NCBI GenBank assembly: GCA_964366875.1
Contig: CAYIVF010000025.1
Coordinates: 1-7,626 of the forward strand
DNA: 7,626 bases
Reading direction: 5' to 3'
DNA from: CAYIVF01 sp964366875
GTDB taxonomy: Bacteria; Patescibacteriota; Minisyncoccia; Minisyncoccales; Staskawiczbacteraceae
How positions within the stretch are numbered: position 1 is the first letter of the stretch; every line of letters starts with the position of its first letter. The translations under genes and the position numbers were made by a program. This document shows positions 5,028 to 7,626 of the stretch, piece after piece. The notes beneath the pieces were generated by a model. That model was not told the origin of the DNA. It made no database searches and was given only the letters and a program-made list of their open reading frames with translations.

Positions 5028-6560
5028 ATAAAATATGACAAAGAAAACACTCCGAATGCATCTAAGCTGATGGAGTCCCTCAGATATAGTGGTTACGATA
5101 ATAACATAGCAATATGTGATCTTATCGACAACTCTTTAGATGCCAATGCAACAAGCGTAGACGTTGAAATAAATCTAGATAACAAGAGAGAATCCTATAT
5201 TGTCATAGCGGATAATGGTGTGGGTATGGATGGACAAACTTTGGGTCAAGCTCTTCGTCTAGGTTCTATCACTCATAGAAATATAGAATCAGATCTTGGC
5301 AGGTTTGGCATGGGAATGGTTACAGCTTCTATATCAATAGCAAAAAGGATAGAAGTGTTTACAAAGCAGCAAGGTAAGCCAATGTTAACCAGCATAATGG
5401 ATCTTGACGAGATGGAAAAAAATAATAACTTTAATGTCTACAGAGAAAAATCAACTCCTGAAGAAATTAAATTTGCTCAATTACAAGGGTTAGAAGATTC
5501 TGGCACGGTTTTAGTTTTAAGGAAATGTGATAAATTAACAAAGCCAGGAATTATTGAATTTAAAGATTCTTTAAAAAAGGACATCGGAGAGACATACCGT
5601 TATTTTTTAAGATCTGGTAAAAAGATTGCAGTAAATGGAGAGCTGGTCGAAATCGTAGATCCTATGTGGACGGATGGTGCCTTTACAGAAGAGTATAAAC
5701 AAAAATCAGAAATTTTTAGTGACGAAAGGTACGAAATAAAAATAGATGGTATGGATAAAAAAGAAACTTTTGCGGTAAAAGTCTACGTTCTTCCTCAATT
5801 TGATCCAATAATAATGAGAAAGTTAAAGATTGGTCCGGCATATCAAGGTTTCTATGTTCTTAGGAATTATAGACAAATATCAAGGCATGATGATTTAGGT
5901 GGGTTATGGGATAAGCACCCCCAACTTAACAGAGTAAGAGTTGAAGTAATATTTTCTGGGGCATTGGATTCGGCTATGGGAATTAACTATACAAAACATA
6001 ATATCAAGCCCACGCAAGCTGTGGTCGACAAATTTAGAAGTGATATTATGCCTCAAATAAGTACATTGCGCAATAGGTTTGTAAAGGATACAAGAAGAGA
6101 ATCGGCCAAAGACCTTAATTTTTCCGAAGCAGAAAAAATAATTTCAGAAAAAAGTAAATTACTTGATAAGGCCGAGCCAGATAAAAAAGGTAGACCAATG
6201 CCTATAAATCCAGTTGTTAAAAGACCAAAAACTAAACTTGAAGAAGAGGTGGTCAAAAGAGGAAGACCTAGTTTAGCTCATTTGGCTAGATTTGACACAT
6301 ATAGTTTTGGTCTTACAGGTCCAATTTTTGAGGCCGAAAAGCAAGGCAAAATAACAATTATTCAATGGAACATAGATCATCCTTTTTATGAGAGGTTCTT
6401 AATTGAGTACAAAGATAATGCAGATTTGGTTAACGCTGTTTCATTCCTAGCTTATTCTTTGGGAGAATCAAAACTAAAATATAGTAGTGATGAAACTTAT
6501 GAGATGTTAGAAAATATTATGAGTACAATATCTACAAATTTAAGAGTTTTGCTCACATAG
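5019..6560 (+). CDS. MORC/MutL-like GHKL ATPase, probable defence-system component
   Basis: 513 residues. The GHKL ATP-binding fold is clear: N-box with D34 and N38 (ICDLIDNSLDANAT), DNGVGM (65-70) and the glycine lid GRFGMGM (94-100). ASKLMESLRYSGYDNNIA ahead of the N-box and DLGRFGMGMVTASISIAKR match the prokaryotic MORC-like ATPases found with restriction-modification genes. A transducer-like region follows (about 180-340; GFYVLRNYRQISR, NRVRVEVIFSG, then K326 as a possible ATP-sensing Lys). A basic linker has two AT-hook-like cores (KKGRP 389-393, KRGRP 413-417). The C-terminal part contains WNIDHPFYERF (450-460), also seen in this family as I remember it. It therefore looks full length. 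ATG 5019 is preferred because the conserved region begins about 15 residues in; TTG 4989 would add 10 residues. Ends in TAG. No methylase, Z1 helicase or nuclease partner is visible, so the pathway is inferred. Confidence 0.88.
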   Translation: MDTIKYDKENTPNASKLMESLRYSGYDNNIAICDLIDNSLDANATSVDVEINLDNKRESYIVIADNGVGMDGQTLGQALRLGSITHRNIESDLGRFGMGMVTASISIAKRIEVFTKQQGKPMLTSIMDLDEMEKNNNFNVYREKSTPEEIKFAQLQGLEDSGTVLVLRKCDKLTKPGIIEFKDSLKKDIGETYRYFLRSGKKIAVNGELVEIVDPMWTDGAFTEEYKQKSEIFSDERYEIKIDGMDKKETFAVKVYVLPQFDPIIMRKLKIGPAYQGFYVLRNYRQISRHDDLGGLWDKHPQLNRVRVEVIFSGALDSAMGINYTKHNIKPTQAVVDKFRSDIMPQISTLRNRFVKDTRRESAKDLNFSEAEKIISEKSKLLDKAEPDKKGRPMPINPVVKRPKTKLEEEVVKRGRPSLAHLARFDTYSFGLTGPIFEAEKQGKITIIQWNIDHPFYERFLIEYKDNADLVNAVSFLAYSLGESKLKYSSDETYEMLENIMSTISTNLRVLLT

Positions 6561-6574
6561 GATTAAGCAAAAAT

Positions 6575-6609
6575 ATAGCCCAAAAGTCCTGATAGGACTT
6601 TTGGGCTAT
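6575..6609 (+). terminator. Perfect 15-bp hairpin after the ATPase gene
   Basis: Arms ATAGCCCAAAAGTCC (6575-6589) and GGACTTTTGGGCTAT (6595-6609) pair fully around the loop TGATA, starting 14 nt after the stop. On the plus strand the downstream flank is GAAGAAATTTG with no T tract, although the inner part has the form AAAAGTCC-loop-GGACTTTT. On the minus strand the stem is followed by ATTTTTGC, the better terminator form, though no minus-strand gene is visible. It most likely ends or stabilises the ATPase mRNA; strand is uncertain. Confidence 0.6.
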
Positions 6610-6656
6610 GAAGAAATTTGATAGAATAAAATAAAAATAATTAATTAACAAAAAAT

Positions 6657-6938
6657 ATGAAAAAAGACAATAAAACAATAGGCGTTACAATTAGATTTTT
6701 TACTAATGATTTACCAGAAAAAGTGGGGTCTAAAAAAGATCAGATTCCTTTTTGGACTTGCGGAAATGTACACTTGGAAGCAAATCAGACAAAGGGTATA
6801 AAAACCCAAGATGAGATGTTTAACTATTTTGAGGATATTCCTCGCGCCATTAAAGTAGTTTTGAGCAAAAGCAAATTAGTGGCAGTTGAAGACGTTGCAT
6901 ATAGTATGAGAGCCGAAAAAAGAAGAAATAAAAATTAA
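6657..6938 (+). CDS. Small protein of unknown function (93 aa)
   Basis: I do not recognise a named family. The protein starts MKKDNKTIGVTIRFFTNDLPEK, with a beta-strand-like IGVTIRFF, followed by a central FWTCGNVHLEANQTKGIKTQDEMFNYFEDIPRAIKVVL and a basic end (RAEKRRNKN). Predicted as one small soluble alpha/beta domain: no signal peptide or membrane segment, one Cys at 35. The composition and well-formed hydrophobic pattern argue for a real gene. The frame begins 47 nt after the hairpin, with an A/T-rich leader and no Shine-Dalgarno sequence; TTGATA at 6618 is a possible -35 but no good -10 lies at proper distance. The 46-aa gene follows after 15 nt, suggesting an operon of small genes. Confidence 0.72.
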   Translation: MKKDNKTIGVTIRFFTNDLPEKVGSKKDQIPFWTCGNVHLEANQTKGIKTQDEMFNYFEDIPRAIKVVLSKSKLVAVEDVAYSMRAEKRRNKN

Positions 6939-6953
6939 TTTAGAGACAAATTT

Positions 6954-7094
6954 ATGGCAAAAGTAAAAAATCCATCACTTACACCGGAAGCGAAAGAGAA
7001 TTTAATCTATACAAAGAGATGTGCGGGAGATCATTATACGCATAATGTCCGAATAAGGAAAAAAAGATTGAGTAAAAAAAGAAAAAATGATTAA
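6954..7094 (+). CDS. Very basic small protein of unknown function (46 aa)
   Basis: ATG at 6954, TAA at 7092-7094. The product begins MAKVKNPSLTPEAKENLIY and ends RIRKKRLSKKRKND. Roughly a third of the residues are Lys or Arg, concentrated in the last 14, so nucleic-acid binding is possible. One Cys (23) and two His (27, 30) are too few to call a zinc site. Support for a real gene: it fits the gap between the 93-aa and 154-aa genes exactly, with 15 and 12 nt spacers, on the same strand, and its start has the GAGACAAA-N3-ATGG context shared with the ATPase gene. No family recognised; coding status is likely but not proven. Confidence 0.55.
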   Translation: MAKVKNPSLTPEAKENLIYTKRCAGDHYTHNVRIRKKRLSKKRKND

Positions 7095-7106
7095 CAAATA
7101 AAAATA

Positions 7107-7571
7107 ATGGATATAAATATTGAGTATTTTAATCAGAGGAAGGAAAAAGCGAGAAATCTTTATGTTACACAAAAGAGTATTTATAACCCTTATTTTAAAT
7201 GTGAGATTATTTTAAATTCAGATGGATTTCATCATCTTCAATTTTCTGCTAGAAGAGAAAGAAGTAAAAAAGAACAGCTTCTTAAATTTAATCTTTTGCC
7301 ATTAACCCTAAAGGTTATTAGAAGCTCTGGCACAATTCAGGAGCATAGAAAAGGATTTATAACTATTGGCAAAACTGGTAAAGATGAACTTATAAAAACA
7401 AAAAATGTGGAATATTGGGCATTTATTGCTATCGTTGGTGATTCTGAAATAAAAATCCGTGTGATTTTAAGGAGGATAGGCGATGGTAATATTATTTTTT
7501 GGAGCGTTATGCCAGACTCAAATCTTAAGAGAGGACAAAAAATATATACCGATGGTATTGAAGACGAATAA
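7107..7571 (+). CDS. Unknown 154-aa protein, possible small nuclease/toxin-like domain
   Basis: No family recognised with confidence. An N-terminal helical stretch (EYFNQRKEKARNLY) precedes GFHHLQFSARRERSKKEQLLKFNLLP (40-65), then a likely beta-sheet part: FITIGKT, EYWAFIAIVG, SEIKIRVILRRIGDGNIIFWSVMPD (114-137), ending acidic (DGIEDE). His43 and His42 near Arg49/50/52, Glu79 near Arg81, and the IKIRVILRR...FWSVMP strands recall compact BECR-type RNase domains of phage and toxin systems, where a HHL-like motif precedes an antiparallel sheet. This is a resemblance from memory, not a domain hit. Third gene of the small-gene cluster, 12 nt after the 46-aa gene, without a Shine-Dalgarno sequence. 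No obvious antitoxin is known beside it, though the basic 46-aa or the 93-aa product could be a partner. Confidence 0.7.
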   Translation: MDINIEYFNQRKEKARNLYVTQKSIYNPYFKCEIILNSDGFHHLQFSARRERSKKEQLLKFNLLPLTLKVIRSSGTIQEHRKGFITIGKTGKDELIKTKNVEYWAFIAIVGDSEIKIRVILRRIGDGNIIFWSVMPDSNLKRGQKIYTDGIEDE

Positions 7572-7626
7572 AACAAAAAAGCCATCCAGAGGACAGCGTT
7601 CTTGTTGTGCTTGCCTTCAGCTTAGG
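7572..7626. other. Right-edge sequence without a complete gene
   Basis: These 55 bases follow the last stop. They begin with an A-rich run (AACAAAAAAGCCATCC). Read on the minus strand this is GGATGGCTTTTTTG, the right half of a terminator-like element, but its matching arm is not inside the window. It may be the left arm of a plus-strand hairpin cut by the edge. Nothing more can be supported. Confidence 0.3.

Noticed and set aside
4733..5061. Two minus-strand frames (62 and 71 codons) over the leader region
   Set aside because: They overlap the terminator, the promoter and the repeat copies, have unusual Phe/Cys-rich composition and no homology that I recognise.

Overview
The window most likely comes from a member of the Candidate Phyla Radiation (Patescibacteria, Parcubacteria-like). 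This rests on four things: a huge cysteine-rich exported protein ending in FN3-like and PKD-like domains; a compact rpmF-nusB-rnc-rpsP housekeeping block; ribosomal proteins L32 and S16 with long charged tails; and an A/T-rich genome in which none of the visible starts has a normally placed Shine-Dalgarno sequence. The assignment is inferred from gene character, not from a marker-gene comparison. TGA is not used inside any frame, so the UGA-recoding lineages (Gracilibacteria, SR1/Absconditabacteria) are not indicated.

Region 1 (1-2620) is the 3' part of a very large surface-protein gene whose start lies off the left edge. In order it encodes a Cys-rich region, a collagen-like Gly-Gly-Pro tract, a series of Cys modules sharing the motif H-N-[D/E]-C (some in a near-perfect 183-bp tandem duplication), an FN3-like domain and a PKD-like domain. 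It ends at a perfect GC-rich palindrome, probably a terminator.

Region 2 (about 2676-4807) is the housekeeping block. A good sigma70-type promoter fires almost directly onto the rpmF start. L32, NusB and RNase III are packed with a 4-nt gap and a 1-nt overlap, so translation and rRNA-processing functions are co-transcribed. Between rnc and rpsP lies an inverted repeat that would fold into a 23-bp stem in the RNA, a plausible target of the RNase III encoded just upstream. RNase III has Asn where one catalytic Asp is expected.

Region 3 (about 4808-7571) is more A/T-rich and looks like accessory DNA. It starts with a promoter, a roughly 60-nt copy of the translation start region of the next gene, and an intrinsic terminator; then the second copy of that start region opens a complete MORC/MutL-like GHKL ATPase of the type found in restriction-modification and defence islands. 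After a 15-bp perfect hairpin come three small genes (93, 46 and 154 aa) without confident family assignment. The last could be a small nuclease or toxin-like domain, but that is a guess. The methylase, Z1 helicase and nuclease partners known for related ATPases are not in the window, so this could be a minimal or divergent defence cassette, or only part of one. The final 55 bases contain no complete gene. No tRNA, rRNA, CRISPR array or transposase was seen.
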